This document shows, in pieces, positions 1 through 9,439 of a stretch of DNA of 64,000 nucleotides. Positions within the stretch are counted from its first letter, which is position 1. Every line of letters begins with the position of its first letter. The translations under genes and the position numbers were made by a program. Source of the DNA: Haloarcula salinisoli. GTDB taxonomy: Archaea; Halobacteriota; Halobacteria; Halobacteriales; Haloarculaceae. Under the pieces are notes generated by a model, which was given only the letters and a program-made list of their open reading frames with translations, was not told where the DNA came from and searched no databases. The stretch lies in contig NZ_RKLQ01000002.1 in the NCBI RefSeq assembly GCF_019599405.1, forward strand, positions 558,001-622,000. The letters are read 5' to 3'.

Positions 1-555
1 CCCGACGACAGTTAGGTCGTCGTTCGGTTGCAGAATCTCGTGGCGTAGCGTCACCTCGTCGTACTCCCGTGCCTTACTGACCATGATGGTACCGTCACCG
101 CGATCGTCGTCACCGTCGCGGACGCCCTCGTCGACCGCCTCGAGGCTCTCCAGCGTCGGATTGTGCCGCCGGTCGACGTGCGTGTTCTCGTCCGAGGCAG
201 TCAGCTCGGCGCCGTAGGGCGGGTCGATTCGGACCGACCCGGTCCCGTCGGTCAGACGAAACTCCCCCGTCCGCTGTCCGCCTGCGAGGCGCTCGTCACT
301 GTCGGTCTCGTCGTCGTCCATCTCGCCTTTTACCTCCCAGTCGACGACTACGCCCTCCGCGCCGGTTATCGGTGACTGCACGGTCGACTCGGCGTCGACC
401 CGCCCTTCGAGTTTGACCTGCCCCGGCGTCAGACTGTCGACCGTCGTGGTCGCCGTCTCCGCGATAGCCTGTTGCTCCCGGTACACCGTCAGCGTCGCGT
501 ACCCGCTCGCGAGCGCGAACGCTGCCATCGCGGCCGCAGGGACCAGTTCCGCCAT
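1..555 (-). CDS. GIDE-like domain membrane protein, C-terminus cut by window edge
   Basis: An open frame reads leftward from ATG at 555 and runs off the window with no stop, so only about 185 N-terminal residues are seen. Residues 5-24 are hydrophobic (one membrane segment, MAELVPAAAMAAFALASGY). After it comes a pattern of L..G.V..... SPITG..GVVVDWEV ... F.L.DGTGSV.I.PP, which resembles the extracytoplasmic GIDE-like domain of haloarchaeal membrane proteins related to the E3 ligase GIDE family. The start lies 4 nt after the stop of the upstream lipoprotein, with a GAGG-type ribosome site, so the two are probably co-transcribed. The biochemical role is unknown, and the family call rests on pattern recognition only. 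Confidence 0.6.
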   Translation of the reverse strand, partial: MAELVPAAAMAAFALASGYATLTVYREQQAIAETATTTVDSLTPGQVKLEGRVDAESTVQSPITGAEGVVVDWEVKGEMDDDETDSDERLAGGQRTGEFRLTDGTGSVRIDPPYGAELTASDENTHVDRRHNPTLESLEAVDEGVRDGDDDRGDGTIMVSKAREYDEVTLRHEILQPNDDLTVVG

Positions 556-559
556 CCTC

Positions 560-1147
560 TCACCTCGGCGTGGCGGTGCCGCCCTCGGTCCCGTCCTGTA
601 CGAACGTGGAGTCCACTATCGCGTAGACGTACCAACTCCCCTGGTAGGTACGCGTTTCGTACGTCGTCGTTCGCTCGGACGGCGCGATCTCCTGGTCGCC
701 GTCCTCTGAGGGGTACCTGAGGCTGAAGTTCACTTCCACCAGCGCCTCGGTGTCGGACTCCTCGACGACCGTGACCGAGTTCACCGTCACCGTTCCTTCT
801 CCCCCCGTCTCCTCTGACTCGGTCGTCGCAGTCCCGTCGGGGTGGACGAGTTCCGACATCGCGTCGCTGTCGTTGTTCTGACCCGCCTGGATGTACGCCT
901 CCACGACCGCCGCTGGACCGTCGGACCCGCCGTCCGTACTGTCGTCGGTTCCGCTGTCTACCGGTTCCGCGGTGGGGCTGCTGGTCTTGTTTCCGACCTG
1001 GCGGTCGGTCGGTTCCGCGGTACCGCTGCTCGTCCCGTCCCCGCTGCCGTCACTCGAACACCCTGCCAGCCCCGCTACCGCCACCGACGCGCCGAGACCT
1101 CGCAGTAGCCGGCGCCGGGCCAGCAGCTGCGAACCGGTGCCGCTCAT
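560..1147 (-). CDS. Tat-exported lipoprotein, NTF2-like candidate
   Basis: A 195 aa protein. The N-terminus has a twin-arginine stretch (RRRLLRG) and a lipobox (LAGC, Cys at about 30), so it is predicted to be exported folded by Tat and lipid-anchored outside the cell. A Ser/Thr/Gly/Asp-rich linker (about 31-75) leads to a globular part (about 78-190) starting AAVVEAYIQAGQNNDSDAMSEL and ending YQGSWYVYAI. This looks like an NTF2/SnoaL-type fold of the kind often seen on haloarchaeal lipoproteins. No catalytic residues can be assigned. It is the first gene of a likely two-gene unit with the GIDE-like membrane protein downstream. Confidence 0.75.
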   Translation of the reverse strand: MSGTGSQLLARRRLLRGLGASVAVAGLAGCSSDGSGDGTSSGTAEPTDRQVGNKTSSPTAEPVDSGTDDSTDGGSDGPAAVVEAYIQAGQNNDSDAMSELVHPDGTATTESEETGGEGTVTVNSVTVVEESDTEALVEVNFSLRYPSEDGDQEIAPSERTTTYETRTYQGSWYVYAIVDSTFVQDGTEGGTATPR

Positions 1148-1565
1148 CGGCCACCTCGCCCGGTGGTGGCCGCTGGACGCTCAAGTTCGGTGTCCAGCCC
1201 ACCACGATGCGCTCGCTCCATCCCTGATATTGTCATGCTTTCACGTCGGTTGAAATGAGACGTTGTGATAAATTGGGACGCTAAATATGTAGTGTCCGGT
1301 TCTCAGTCCGCGCCCGGTGTGACGTCTGTCCGTTCCGCTTTCGACGTCGGTAACGCGGTCCTCGAGGACCGCCAGTCGCCATGACGCTTCCACCTCGGTC
1401 GTGGCCCCCGAGTCCCGCGAGACGGACGCGCCAGTCTCGGCCTGCCACCCGATAGTATCCGTGCCATACGCCCGGTTGCACAGGAGAGGGTGAGTTGAAA
1501 ACTGACGCTACACAGCTAGTGTCGCTGTCACACTGCGCGTCGCGCGCGGGGTCGGGGCCAGCCCG
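1148..1565. other. intergenic region without a recognised gene
   Basis: About 420 nt between the lipoprotein start and the end of the HTH_10 regulator. A short AT-rich stretch near 1265-1292 (gataaattggg, taaatatgtag) could hold the lipoprotein promoter. Short open frames here have shadow-like Arg/Gly-rich composition. I see no RNA gene. Confidence 0.4.
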
Positions 1566-3488
1566 CTAGTCTCCGCCGAGGAGGGCAGCGAAGACCTCGC
1601 GCTCGGCTTTCCGCAGATGTCCCTGAACTGTCGCCGACGTCAGCCCGAGCGCCGCGGCGACCTCTTCGCCAGTGCTCTCGCGGGGCCAGTCGAAGTAGCC
1701 CGACCGGTAGGCCGCCTCGAGGACCTCCTGCTGCCGGTCGGTCAGCCCGTCGAGGGCGCCGCTGGGCTGGCCGCCGGTCGCGACTTCGCGGTCGCGCTCG
1801 CGGCTCGCGAGGAGTGAGGCCGACGGATACACCTCGACGATACGGTCGGCGATTCCCTGCACGTCGGCGTCGACCGGCGCTTCGACGGTGAGGCGAGCAA
1901 CGTCCGGCGCCGCGGTGGCCATCTGGACGGCCGCGCCGGCAGCAGTGACGCGCTCGAGTAGCGACGACCGGTTGACGACCACTTCGAGTCGTCCCGACTG
2001 GCCGTCGTCGGTGATCGGTCGGACACGCTCCACTCTGGGTTCGTCGGCCAGCCTGTCGGCCACCGCGGCGGGACCGGCCCCGTCGACCGACAGGTAGAGC
2101 ACCCACCCGTCGCCGCTGGGCACGTATCCGTCCAGAGAGACGGTACAGCCGAGCGCCGCCGCGATTGTGGCATACGGCGTTTCGACGTCCGTCGCGTCGA
2201 AATCGAGCTCGACGACGCCGTCGGCAAACAGCAGTTGCCGGGTTCGTTCTGCATCGAGGACGACGCCGACGAGTCGGCCGAGCACTTCGAGTCCCGTCCG
2301 CTCCCGTGGTGTCATCCCGTCCCGCTGACCGGACCCGAGGACCAGCACGCCGTGGACGGTCTCCCTGTGCTGGAGCGGAACGGCGGTAATCGACTCGACC
2401 CCCTGTGTCTGCTCGCGCCACCGCGGCGTCGACTCCCCTATCGTGACCGTTCCGGTCTCGATTGCTCGCGCTACGGGACCGGACCGGTCCGTCTCTATCC
2501 GGGTAGGGCCCCCGTCGATTCCGCTCGACGTGCTATATCGAACGTACCTTTCCCCCGGCTCGGACTGCCCGAGCCATGCGAACTGGTAGAAATCCGAGGC
2601 CGCGATACGTTCACAGAGCACTTGCACGGCGATGTCCCCCTGTCCCGTCCGTATCGATTCCTTCGCCGTCTCGAACAGGAGGTCGGTGATACGGTTCAGC
2701 GCCTCCAGCTCGTCACGCTGGCGCTCGAGGTCCCGTTCGCGTTCTTTTCGCTCCGTGATGTCTCGGGCGACACCGCACCTGAACGCACGCCCTGACACCG
2801 GGTCCTCGAACGTCGTTCCGCTGAACTCGTGGGTGATACGCTCCCCGTCGCTCGTGAGGATATCGACCTCGACGCGCCGGTCCTCGATGCTCTCTATCGC
2901 TTCCATCAGGCCAGGAACGTACTCGTGCTGGTCCGGCGGGATAAACTCGTGTGCGTGCATCTCCGCTATCTCCCCGTAACTGTAGCCGGTCGTCGCGGCG
3001 AGTTCCTCGTTCCAGAAACACAGACGTCCGTCGTCGTCGATGATGTAGACCACATCGTCGACGGTGCTCAGAACGGTGCGTGCCAGTTGCGCCGTTGTCC
3101 CAGTCGGGAGCTCGACCATCTCCCCGTCGTCGCTTCTATCCCCCGATTCGGCCGGTCGCTCGTCGACACACCAGACGACCGTCCCGTCGTCTGCCGGCGC
3201 CGACAGCGCCAGCTCGACCGGTACACGCCCCGCCCCTACCATCCACGTCGCGCCCCTCCAGCGACCGTCAGTCCGGGCGGTTTCGAGCGCGTCCGCGATT
3301 CGTCCCACTTCCGCCGACTCGAACAGCGTTTGCCACGAGCTGTCCACCAGCTCGTCACGGCCCCGTCCGACTGCAGCGGCGAACGTCGGAGAGACGTACG
3401 TGAGTGTCTCGCCACACTGGATGCCGACACCGAGGGGGACCGCCTCGGCGAGATGCCGCCAGCCGACCAGCGGGTTCGATTCGGTCAT
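1566..3488 (-). CDS. PAS-PAS-GAF-HTH_10 transcriptional regulator (bacterio-opsin activator family)
   Basis: A 640 aa sensor-regulator. Domains in order are PAS (about 10-105), a second PAS (about 130-245, containing VVYIIDDDGRLCFWNEE) with a short coiled linker, GAF (about 265-420), the Bat-associated GAF/HTH region (about 425-570) and a C-terminal HTH_10 (about 585-636, LTDRQQEVLEAAYRSGYFDWPR). Such proteins bind DNA through HTH_10 and sense redox, light or ligands through PAS/GAF. The ligand here is unknown. I chose ATG 3488 (MTESNPL); an in-frame ATG six codons upstream is possible. It stands alone, divergent from nothing obvious, and ends near a 400-nt gene-free gap. Confidence 0.85.
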   Translation of the reverse strand: MTESNPLVGWRHLAEAVPLGVGIQCGETLTYVSPTFAAAVGRGRDELVDSSWQTLFESAEVGRIADALETARTDGRWRGATWMVGAGRVPVELALSAPADDGTVVWCVDERPAESGDRSDDGEMVELPTGTTAQLARTVLSTVDDVVYIIDDDGRLCFWNEELAATTGYSYGEIAEMHAHEFIPPDQHEYVPGLMEAIESIEDRRVEVDILTSDGERITHEFSGTTFEDPVSGRAFRCGVARDITERKERERDLERQRDELEALNRITDLLFETAKESIRTGQGDIAVQVLCERIAASDFYQFAWLGQSEPGERYVRYSTSSGIDGGPTRIETDRSGPVARAIETGTVTIGESTPRWREQTQGVESITAVPLQHRETVHGVLVLGSGQRDGMTPRERTGLEVLGRLVGVVLDAERTRQLLFADGVVELDFDATDVETPYATIAAALGCTVSLDGYVPSGDGWVLYLSVDGAGPAAVADRLADEPRVERVRPITDDGQSGRLEVVVNRSSLLERVTAAGAAVQMATAAPDVARLTVEAPVDADVQGIADRIVEVYPSASLLASRERDREVATGGQPSGALDGLTDRQQEVLEAAYRSGYFDWPRESTGEEVAAALGLTSATVQGHLRKAEREVFAALLGGD

Positions 3489-3709
3489 GTGGCACCCATC
3501 TCTCAAACGGTTTGTAATACTTTATGCACATCTCGGCAACATATCGCCACCCACACCGAACTCAGTCACCGGTGCTGAGCCACGGGACCTGTACTGGCGC
3601 CCCGCCAGCCGGCTGTCGGGTCGTCACTGGCGGTGGTCGCCATCGCCGCTACGGCCGGCAAGACCGGGCGACGAGGGCAGCCATGGCCCGCCGAGCCGCG
3701 CTTGCCGTG

Positions 3710-4324
3710 TTATATATCCAGGTCGGCCGTCTCGAACGCCCCCTCGTCGATGGTGGCGTCGTACTCGCGGACGGCCGAGAGGACGATTTCGAGTGTGCCG
3801 GCCGGACTCCAGCGGCCGGTGTTGACCACGAGGTCGTAGAAGGAGCGGTCCGAGAGGTCGATGTCGTAGTAGGACTCGTAGCGCGAGGCCTCGATGACCT
3901 CCCGGACTTGCATCTCCGCGGTCATCTCCTCGCGGTCGTCGGTCCGGTCGGCGCGGACGTTCGCCGGGGCGTCGAGCCAGATGCGGAGGTCCGCGCGGTT
4001 GCCGGCGAGCCACCCCGCCAGCCGGGACTCGAGGATAAAGGCCTTGTTGGCGGTCCCCCACTTCTCGGCGATGGTCCGGAGCCGCCGGTCCAGCGCCCGG
4101 TCTATCTCGTCGGACTGGCCGGCCTCCGCGATGAGCTGTGTCAGGGTCATATCCCGCTCCTCGGCCATCTCCCGGAACACTTCCCCGCCGGAGACGTAGC
4201 CACAGTCCAGCGCCGCCGAGAGCCCCTCACAGAGGGTGGTGACGCCCGAGCCGGGTGGTCCAGATACTGTCACGAAGAGATTCGAGTCGCTCAACCGGTC
4301 CGAACCGTCGTCGGTGTCGGCCAT
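3710..4324 (-). CDS. cytidylate kinase-like P-loop protein lacking the Walker A lysine
   Basis: A 204 aa protein (226 aa if it starts at GTG 4390, which overlaps the cheF stop as GTGA). It resembles archaeal type CMP kinase: FVTVSGPPGSG near the N-terminus, YVSGGEVFREMAEERD, a DRRLRTIAEK segment, ESRLAGWLAG and LRIWLDAP. The P-loop reads GPPGSGVTT, so the invariant Lys of GxxxxGK[ST] is Val. Canonical phosphoryl transfer is therefore doubtful. A divergent, possibly regulatory paralogue next to the chemotaxis genes is the most economical reading. Its overlap or near contact with cheF suggests co-expression. Confidence 0.7.
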   Translation of the reverse strand: MADTDDGSDRLSDSNLFVTVSGPPGSGVTTLCEGLSAALDCGYVSGGEVFREMAEERDMTLTQLIAEAGQSDEIDRALDRRLRTIAEKWGTANKAFILESRLAGWLAGNRADLRIWLDAPANVRADRTDDREEMTAEMQVREVIEASRYESYYDIDLSDRSFYDLVVNTGRWSPAGTLEIVLSAVREYDATIDEGAFETADLDI

Positions 4325-4386
4325 GTCCCGTCTGTCCGACGCGGGGCTTATAAACGCGGGGGCTCTGCTCGCACCACCCTGACCGC

Positions 4387-5256
4387 TCACTGGTCGGCGA
4401 TAGCGTCGCCGGCGATGGAACGCCCGCGGGCCTCCAGCTGGACCTCGCGACGGGTCCTGACCGGCTCCAGGATGTCGGCTTCCATCAGCCGGTCGTAGAC
4501 GTCTTCGACGTCGTCGATGTCCATGTCGACGAAGTCGGGGATTTTGAACGGCGAAATCCCGGAGTACAGCGCCATCAGAACCTGTGTCTCCTCGGGCGAG
4601 AGGTCGACGTCGTCGGCGGCGTTGCGCTGCTCGCCCTGTCTGACGAGCCCGCCGATGAGCGAGACGTGTCGGGGCGACCCGGAGATGTGGGTCTCGACCG
4701 AGGTCCCGTCGATGGTGTGTTCGACCTCCAGCAGCGGGCGCTCTTTGCCGCGAATCTCCTTCTGTTTCTGCTCGACGGTACCCACGTCGTCGATGTCCAG
4801 CTCGACGAAGGTGCCACTGGAGATAGCGATGTTGACGGTATCGTCCTGCTCTTCGTCTATCTTGAAGCGGGCCTTCTCCCAGGTGGCCTCCGTGACGACG
4901 CCGCCTTTAAGCGCCGGGTGTTTCACCAGGATAACTATCTGGTCGAGCAGCGTCTTGTACAGTTCGTCTTCGAACTCCTCGCTGGCCTTCGCGGAGACGA
5001 GCCACGCGTCCCGCCCGGCCTGGAGCTTGACGTAGCCGTCGACCTGTGCCAGCGACTGGTTCATCTGGCTGGCGGTGACGCTGGTGAGCTTCGAGAGTGC
5101 GATGGTGCGCTTGCCCTCGTTGGTCGCCAGTACGAGCCGTTTGTTCGACAGCAGGATGCGGCCGGGTAGCCACTCGATGTCGTTGCGCTTGCGCCCGTCC
5201 TTGACGACCTGGACGAACTTGCCTTTGGTGTCGACCAGTGCGTGTTCCCCGCTCAT
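4387..5256 (-). CDS. cheF: CheF, archaeal chemotaxis adaptor between CheY and the archaellum
   Basis: A 289 aa protein matching the DUF439/CheF family: N-terminal KGKFVQVVKDGRKR, central LSKLTSVTAS, and C-terminal helical region LSPEETQVLMALYSGISPFKIPDFVDMDIDDVEDVYDRL. In Halobacterium salinarum CheF proteins bind phosphorylated CheY and contact the archaellum switch. The gene lies between the P-loop protein and the HEAT-repeat protein in the minus-strand che cluster, which is the expected setting. The C-terminal segment looks like a small winged-helix or HTH unit. Initiation at ATG 5256 is supported by the conserved N-terminus. Confidence 0.9.
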   Translation of the reverse strand: MSGEHALVDTKGKFVQVVKDGRKRNDIEWLPGRILLSNKRLVLATNEGKRTIALSKLTSVTASQMNQSLAQVDGYVKLQAGRDAWLVSAKASEEFEDELYKTLLDQIVILVKHPALKGGVVTEATWEKARFKIDEEQDDTVNIAISSGTFVELDIDDVGTVEQKQKEIRGKERPLLEVEHTIDGTSVETHISGSPRHVSLIGGLVRQGEQRNAADDVDLSPEETQVLMALYSGISPFKIPDFVDMDIDDVEDVYDRLMEADILEPVRTRREVQLEARGRSIAGDAIADQ

Positions 5257-5335
5257 CTACCCTGAGTATACTATTCGCCCTCGTCGGTCTTAACGGGCTC
5301 GGCCGTCTGAGACGGGCCTGCGACCTGATGCCCGG

Positions 5336-6568
5336 TCATATCCGCCCTCCGAGTTTCGAGATGGCCGAAAAGGCCTTCTTCCGGACGATATCGTGTTCCG
5401 TGTCGTCGATGAGTTTGTCCAGCGCCTTCCGGGAGCGCTCGCCGCCGACCTTCCCGAGCGTGAATATCGCTTGCCCCTTCACCTGCGGGTCGACGCCGTC
5501 GTCCTCGACGAGTTTCAGCAGCCGCCGCTCGACCATGTTGTCCTCGCCGCCCAGCTCGGCGAGGCTGGTGGCGGCGAACTGGCGGAGCATCTGGTCGTCG
5601 TCTTTCAGCGCCTCGACCAGCGAGTCGAGGACTCGACTGCGCCCGTCGTCGCCGGCGACGCGCCCGAGCAGCCAGGCGGTGTTGCGCCGCTGGGCGGCCT
5701 GGGTACTCTCCTCTAAGATTTCGACCAGCGGGACCACGATGCTCTGGTCGTCCGAGCTCGAGAGCTTCTCGACGACCGTCTCGCGGATGTCGTGGCTCCG
5801 CTCGCTCGGGACGTTCGACAGCAGTTCGATGAGCGAGTAGACGGCGGTCCGACGAACCGCGGCCGACTCGTCGGAAAGCGCCTCGACGAGGTAGTCGACG
5901 GGCTTGTCGTTCTCGAAGTTGCCGAAGGCGTTGACCGCGATGCGACGGACCCGCTCGTTGTCGTCTTCGTACATCGGCAACAGCGTCTGCAGCGCCTGTC
6001 GGTTCCCGATGTTACCGAGTGCCTCGGCGGCCTCCCGCCGGACGGCGCCTTTCGGGTCCGTTAGCAGCGACTCCAGCGGGTTGGTCGCTCGCGAGTCCCC
6101 TATCTTCCCGGCCGAGCGGGCGGCCCGGGCCCGGACTCGCGGGTCCGAGTCCTCGAACCGTTCGGTGAGTTTCGGGACGCTGTCGGCCTGTTCCAGCCGG
6201 CCCAGCCCGTTCGCGGCGGCCATCCGCAGCTCGGGAATCTCCGCGTCTAAGGCCTGCATGAACGCCTTGGCTTTCACCCAGTCGGCGGCGTCGGCCTCGA
6301 GGTCGACGCCGGCCATACTCCCGATGAGTTGCTCGATGGCGTCGCCGCCCAGTTCGGAAAGCGAGTCGATAGCCGCCGCGGTCACCGCGTCGCTGTCGCT
6401 CTCGGCGGCGCCGACGAGAGCCGAGACCACGTCCCGTCGGTCGTCGTGGTCCGGGAAGTTCCCGAGGAGTTCTGCGGCCCGGAGCTGGACGCGCTCTTTC
6501 TCGCTCTCCCGTAACACGCGGATGAGCTCCTGGACGTCGCCGTCGCGTTCGAGTTGGTAGAGGCTCAT
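5336..6568 (-). CDS. HEAT/PBS-lyase repeat protein of the chemotaxis cluster
   Basis: A 410 aa all-alpha solenoid. Roughly a dozen 30-residue HEAT-like repeats are visible, with recurrent patterns such as DPRVRARAARSAGKIGD, VRREAAEALGNIGN and VRRIAVNAFGNF. There is no catalytic motif. An equivalent HEAT-repeat protein in H. salinarum (OE2401F) interacts with CheF and other che proteins, so a scaffold between the Che pathway and the motor is likely. It sits between cheF and cheR on the same strand, with 79 nt to each neighbour. Confidence 0.85.
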   Translation of the reverse strand: MSLYQLERDGDVQELIRVLRESEKERVQLRAAELLGNFPDHDDRRDVVSALVGAAESDSDAVTAAAIDSLSELGGDAIEQLIGSMAGVDLEADAADWVKAKAFMQALDAEIPELRMAAANGLGRLEQADSVPKLTERFEDSDPRVRARAARSAGKIGDSRATNPLESLLTDPKGAVRREAAEALGNIGNRQALQTLLPMYEDDNERVRRIAVNAFGNFENDKPVDYLVEALSDESAAVRRTAVYSLIELLSNVPSERSHDIRETVVEKLSSSDDQSIVVPLVEILEESTQAAQRRNTAWLLGRVAGDDGRSRVLDSLVEALKDDDQMLRQFAATSLAELGGEDNMVERRLLKLVEDDGVDPQVKGQAIFTLGKVGGERSRKALDKLIDDTEHDIVRKKAFSAISKLGGRI

Positions 6569-6647
6569 AGTGATCCGTGTAGCGAGTTATCGGGACGCGC
6601 CGACCTCGGGGTCGGCGCGATTCGGAGATGATCTACGGTAATTACTG

Positions 6648-7454
6648 TCATACCCGGCGGTAGATGCGGTGTTGCTTGTCGACCGGTTCGAAGGCGTCGC
6701 GACATTCCGCCGGCAGCGTCTCGGTCATCCCGATCATGAGATAGCCGCCCTCCTTGAGCGAGCCCCGAATCGTCTCGAAGATGGGGACCTTGAACTCGGA
6801 GTCGATGTAGATGAGCAGGTTCCGACAGAAGACGAGGTCGAAGTCCCGCTTGGCCTGGCCGCGGATGAGGTCGTGCTGTTCGAACGTGACCATATCCTTG
6901 ACGGCTTCCTTGACCTGGAAGGTGTTGCCCTCCTCCTCGACGTACTGCGCGTAGTCGTCGAGGGGCGCCAGCTCCTCGGCGATGTCGGTCGTGTGTGAGG
7001 TCTCGTAGGTCGCCTCGCGGGCCGCCTCCAGGATGTCGGCGTTGATGTCGGTGCCGAGCACCTCGACTTTCCGGGCGTCGATGTCGGGGTCGTCGAGCGC
7101 GAGCATCGCCGCCGAGTACGGTTCGCGGCCGTCCGCGCTCGGGGCCGACCAGAGCCGCACCGTGCGGTTGTTCGCGGTCAGGTCCCGCAACACCGGCCGC
7201 AGCGCCTCCCAGGCCTCAGGGTTCCGGAAGAACCCGGTGACGTTGATAGACAGCGAGTCCAGCAGCGCATCGCGCTCGTCGTCCTGTCGACGCAGTAGCT
7301 GCTTGTAGGCCCGGTAGCTGTCGGTGTCGGTCCGGCGCATCCGGGCGGTGATGCGACGGTCGAGATAGGCGTCGTTGTAGAAGCCCGACTCGAAGTCCAT
7401 CTCCGCCTCGATGAAGCCCAGAAGGCGCTGGAACTGTCGGTTCTTGGCACTCAT
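6648..7454 (-). CDS. cheR: CheR, protein-glutamate O-methyltransferase
   Basis: 268 aa. Methylates glutamates on transducers using SAM, setting adaptation against CheB. N-terminal helical domain (about 5-70) carries the RRTDTDSYRAYKQLL segment. The methyltransferase core shows INVTGFFRNPEAWEAL, the SAM-loop-like RLWSAPSADGREPYSAAML, a TDINADILEAA strand, and DLVFCRNLLIYID. All are typical CheR landmarks. Start ATG 7454 overlaps the cheA stop by 4 nt (ATGA), indicating translational coupling. Confidence 0.95.
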   Translation of the reverse strand: MSAKNRQFQRLLGFIEAEMDFESGFYNDAYLDRRITARMRRTDTDSYRAYKQLLRRQDDERDALLDSLSINVTGFFRNPEAWEALRPVLRDLTANNRTVRLWSAPSADGREPYSAAMLALDDPDIDARKVEVLGTDINADILEAAREATYETSHTTDIAEELAPLDDYAQYVEEEGNTFQVKEAVKDMVTFEQHDLIRGQAKRDFDLVFCRNLLIYIDSEFKVPIFETIRGSLKEGGYLMIGMTETLPAECRDAFEPVDKQHRIYRRV

Positions 7455-9439
7455 AGGGTCACCACGTCGAGGATGTGGACGATGTTGCCGTCGCCCAGCA
7501 CGGCCGTCCCGGAGAGGCCGGGCGTCCCCGAGAGGATGCCCTCCAGCGGTTTGACCACGACCTCCTCCTGGCTGTTGACCGAGTCACAGTGTAAGGCGAC
7601 CTGGCGCTCGGACTCCCGGATACGGACCAGCATGCCGTCGCCGTTGGCCGTCTCACCGGGCACGTCGAAGGTATCGTCCAGATGGATGACGGGGTAGATG
7701 TCGTCGTTGTGTTTGATGACTTCGGTCCCGTTGACCTGTTTCACCGACGACGTCGCCGTGATCTCGTCGACGTTCTTGATGGGGACGCCGTACTCCTCGT
7801 CGCCCACCTCGACGAACAGCACCTTCACGATGGCCATCGTCACCGGCAGGCGCAGGGCGACCGTCGTCCCCTCGCCGGGCGTGGAGTCGACGTTGACCGA
7901 GCCGTCCAGTTGCGTGACGGTGTCGTGAACGACGTCCATACCGACCCCGCGGCCGCTGGTGTCGGTCACCTCGTCGGCCGTCGAGAAGCCCGGGTGGAAG
8001 ATGAGGTCGTAGATGGCCGAATCGTCCATCGCTTCGATCTCCTCCGGCGAACGGACGCCCTTCTCGATGGCCTTGTTCTTGATGCCCTCGACGTCCAGCC
8101 CCGCGCCGTCGTCTTCGACCTCGATGATGACGTGGTCGCGCTCACGGGAGGCCCTGAGCGTGATGTGGCCCGTGGGCTCTTTCCCCGCCGCTTCGCGCTC
8201 CGCCGGCGACTCGACGCCGTGGTCCACGGAGTTGCGCAGGATGTGCATCAGCGGGTCCGATATCTCGGTGAGAATCGTCCGGTCGAGCTCGATGTCCTCA
8301 CCCTCTATCTCGAACTCGATGTCCTTGTCGAGTTCGCGAGCGAGGTCCCGGACCAGTCGGGGGAACTTCCCGACGACCTTCTTCAGCGGGATGAGCCGCA
8401 TATCCATCACCGTGTTCTGAAGGTTCGCCGTTATCTTGTCCAGCTCGTTGAGCGTCTCGCCCGCGGAATCGAGGTCCTCGGTCTCGACTGCCCGGCGCAG
8501 TTTGATACGGCTGGTCACCAGTTGCTCGACCAGCCCGTGGAGGTCGTCGAGCTGGTCGACGTCGACGCGCACCGACTTTATCTCGTCGACGCTGTGTTCC
8601 TCCTCGCCGCCGCTGTCGGCGGCGCCGTCCGCTCCACCGGTTTCGTCCGCTCCGGCCGCCGTTGTGTCGTCCGCGTCGGCCGTCGCCGCGGACAGGCTGT
8701 CGGTGACGTCCGTCGCGGTGAAGCGCTCGATCTTGCCGACAGAGTCCAGTTCGGCGTCGACCGTCGCGGCGTCGCCCGCGTCGAGATAGAGTTCGAACGT
8801 GTCCTCGAACTCGCCGTCCTCGATGTCGGCCCGGCCCGGCTCGAACGCGAGGATATCGAAGATGTCCTCGACGCCCTCCAGTGCCAGCATCGAGTCCACG
8901 CCCAGCATATCGGAGTCGCCGATGTCGACGGTCACGTGGACCACACGCCCGTCGGCCTCGTCCGGGTCGATATCCGCGTCGATGTCGCCGCCAGCGGCGT
9001 CGCCACCGTCGCCCGTCGAATCGCTGGCCGACGGTGACCCGTCACCGCCCGCGGCGCCGGCCCCCTCTTCGAGGACGGTCCGCAGCTGGGCGACCAGCTC
9101 GTCGGAGTTCGTGGTGGACTCGCCCTCGGCCTCTATCTCGTTGACGATGACCTCTATCCGGTCGACACCAGCGAAGATGAGGTCCATCACGTCCGGGTTC
9201 ACCTGCATCTCGCCCTGTCGCATGGCGTCGAGCAGGTCCTCCATCGCGTGGGCGAGGTTCGCCGCGTCGTCGAAGCCCATCGCGCCGAAGTTCCCCTTCA
9301 GCGTGTGCGCGGTGCGGAAGATAGAGTCCATCGCCGCCTCGTCGGCGGGGTCCGATTCCAGGTCGAGCAAGGAGTTGTTCAGCTCGGTTATCGCTTCCTC
9401 GCTCTCCCGAATGAATGCGTCTAGGTACTGGTCGTCCAT
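7451..9439 (-). CDS. cheA: CheA, chemotaxis histidine kinase
   Basis: 662 aa with all expected modules. P1 Hpt has phosphoacceptor His45 in TAHTLKGNFG. A very acidic region (about 110-270) contains P2. The P3 dimerisation domain is about 275-375 (VDQLDDLHGLVEQLVTSRIKL). The P4 ATPase has an N-box (MHILRNSVDHGVE), G1 (EDDGAGLD) and G2 (GRGVGMDVV). The P5 CheW-like domain runs to the end. It autophosphorylates under transducer control and passes phosphate to CheY and CheB. Its ATG shares one base with the cheB stop, and it is coupled to cheR downstream. Confidence 0.97.
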   Translation of the reverse strand: MDDQYLDAFIRESEEAITELNNSLLDLESDPADEAAMDSIFRTAHTLKGNFGAMGFDDAANLAHAMEDLLDAMRQGEMQVNPDVMDLIFAGVDRIEVIVNEIEAEGESTTNSDELVAQLRTVLEEGAGAAGGDGSPSASDSTGDGGDAAGGDIDADIDPDEADGRVVHVTVDIGDSDMLGVDSMLALEGVEDIFDILAFEPGRADIEDGEFEDTFELYLDAGDAATVDAELDSVGKIERFTATDVTDSLSAATADADDTTAAGADETGGADGAADSGGEEEHSVDEIKSVRVDVDQLDDLHGLVEQLVTSRIKLRRAVETEDLDSAGETLNELDKITANLQNTVMDMRLIPLKKVVGKFPRLVRDLARELDKDIEFEIEGEDIELDRTILTEISDPLMHILRNSVDHGVESPAEREAAGKEPTGHITLRASRERDHVIIEVEDDGAGLDVEGIKNKAIEKGVRSPEEIEAMDDSAIYDLIFHPGFSTADEVTDTSGRGVGMDVVHDTVTQLDGSVNVDSTPGEGTTVALRLPVTMAIVKVLFVEVGDEEYGVPIKNVDEITATSSVKQVNGTEVIKHNDDIYPVIHLDDTFDVPGETANGDGMLVRIRESERQVALHCDSVNSQEEVVVKPLEGILSGTPGLSGTAVLGDGNIVHILDVVTL

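Noticed and set aside
1281-1481. 66-codon frame in the gap after the HTH_10 regulator
   Set aside because: Arg/Gly-rich composition and no ribosome site or family similarity.
7682-9037. 451-codon plus-strand frame over cheA and similar frames over ureC and enolase
   Set aside because: No recognisable domain, and the opposite strand carries complete well-conserved genes.
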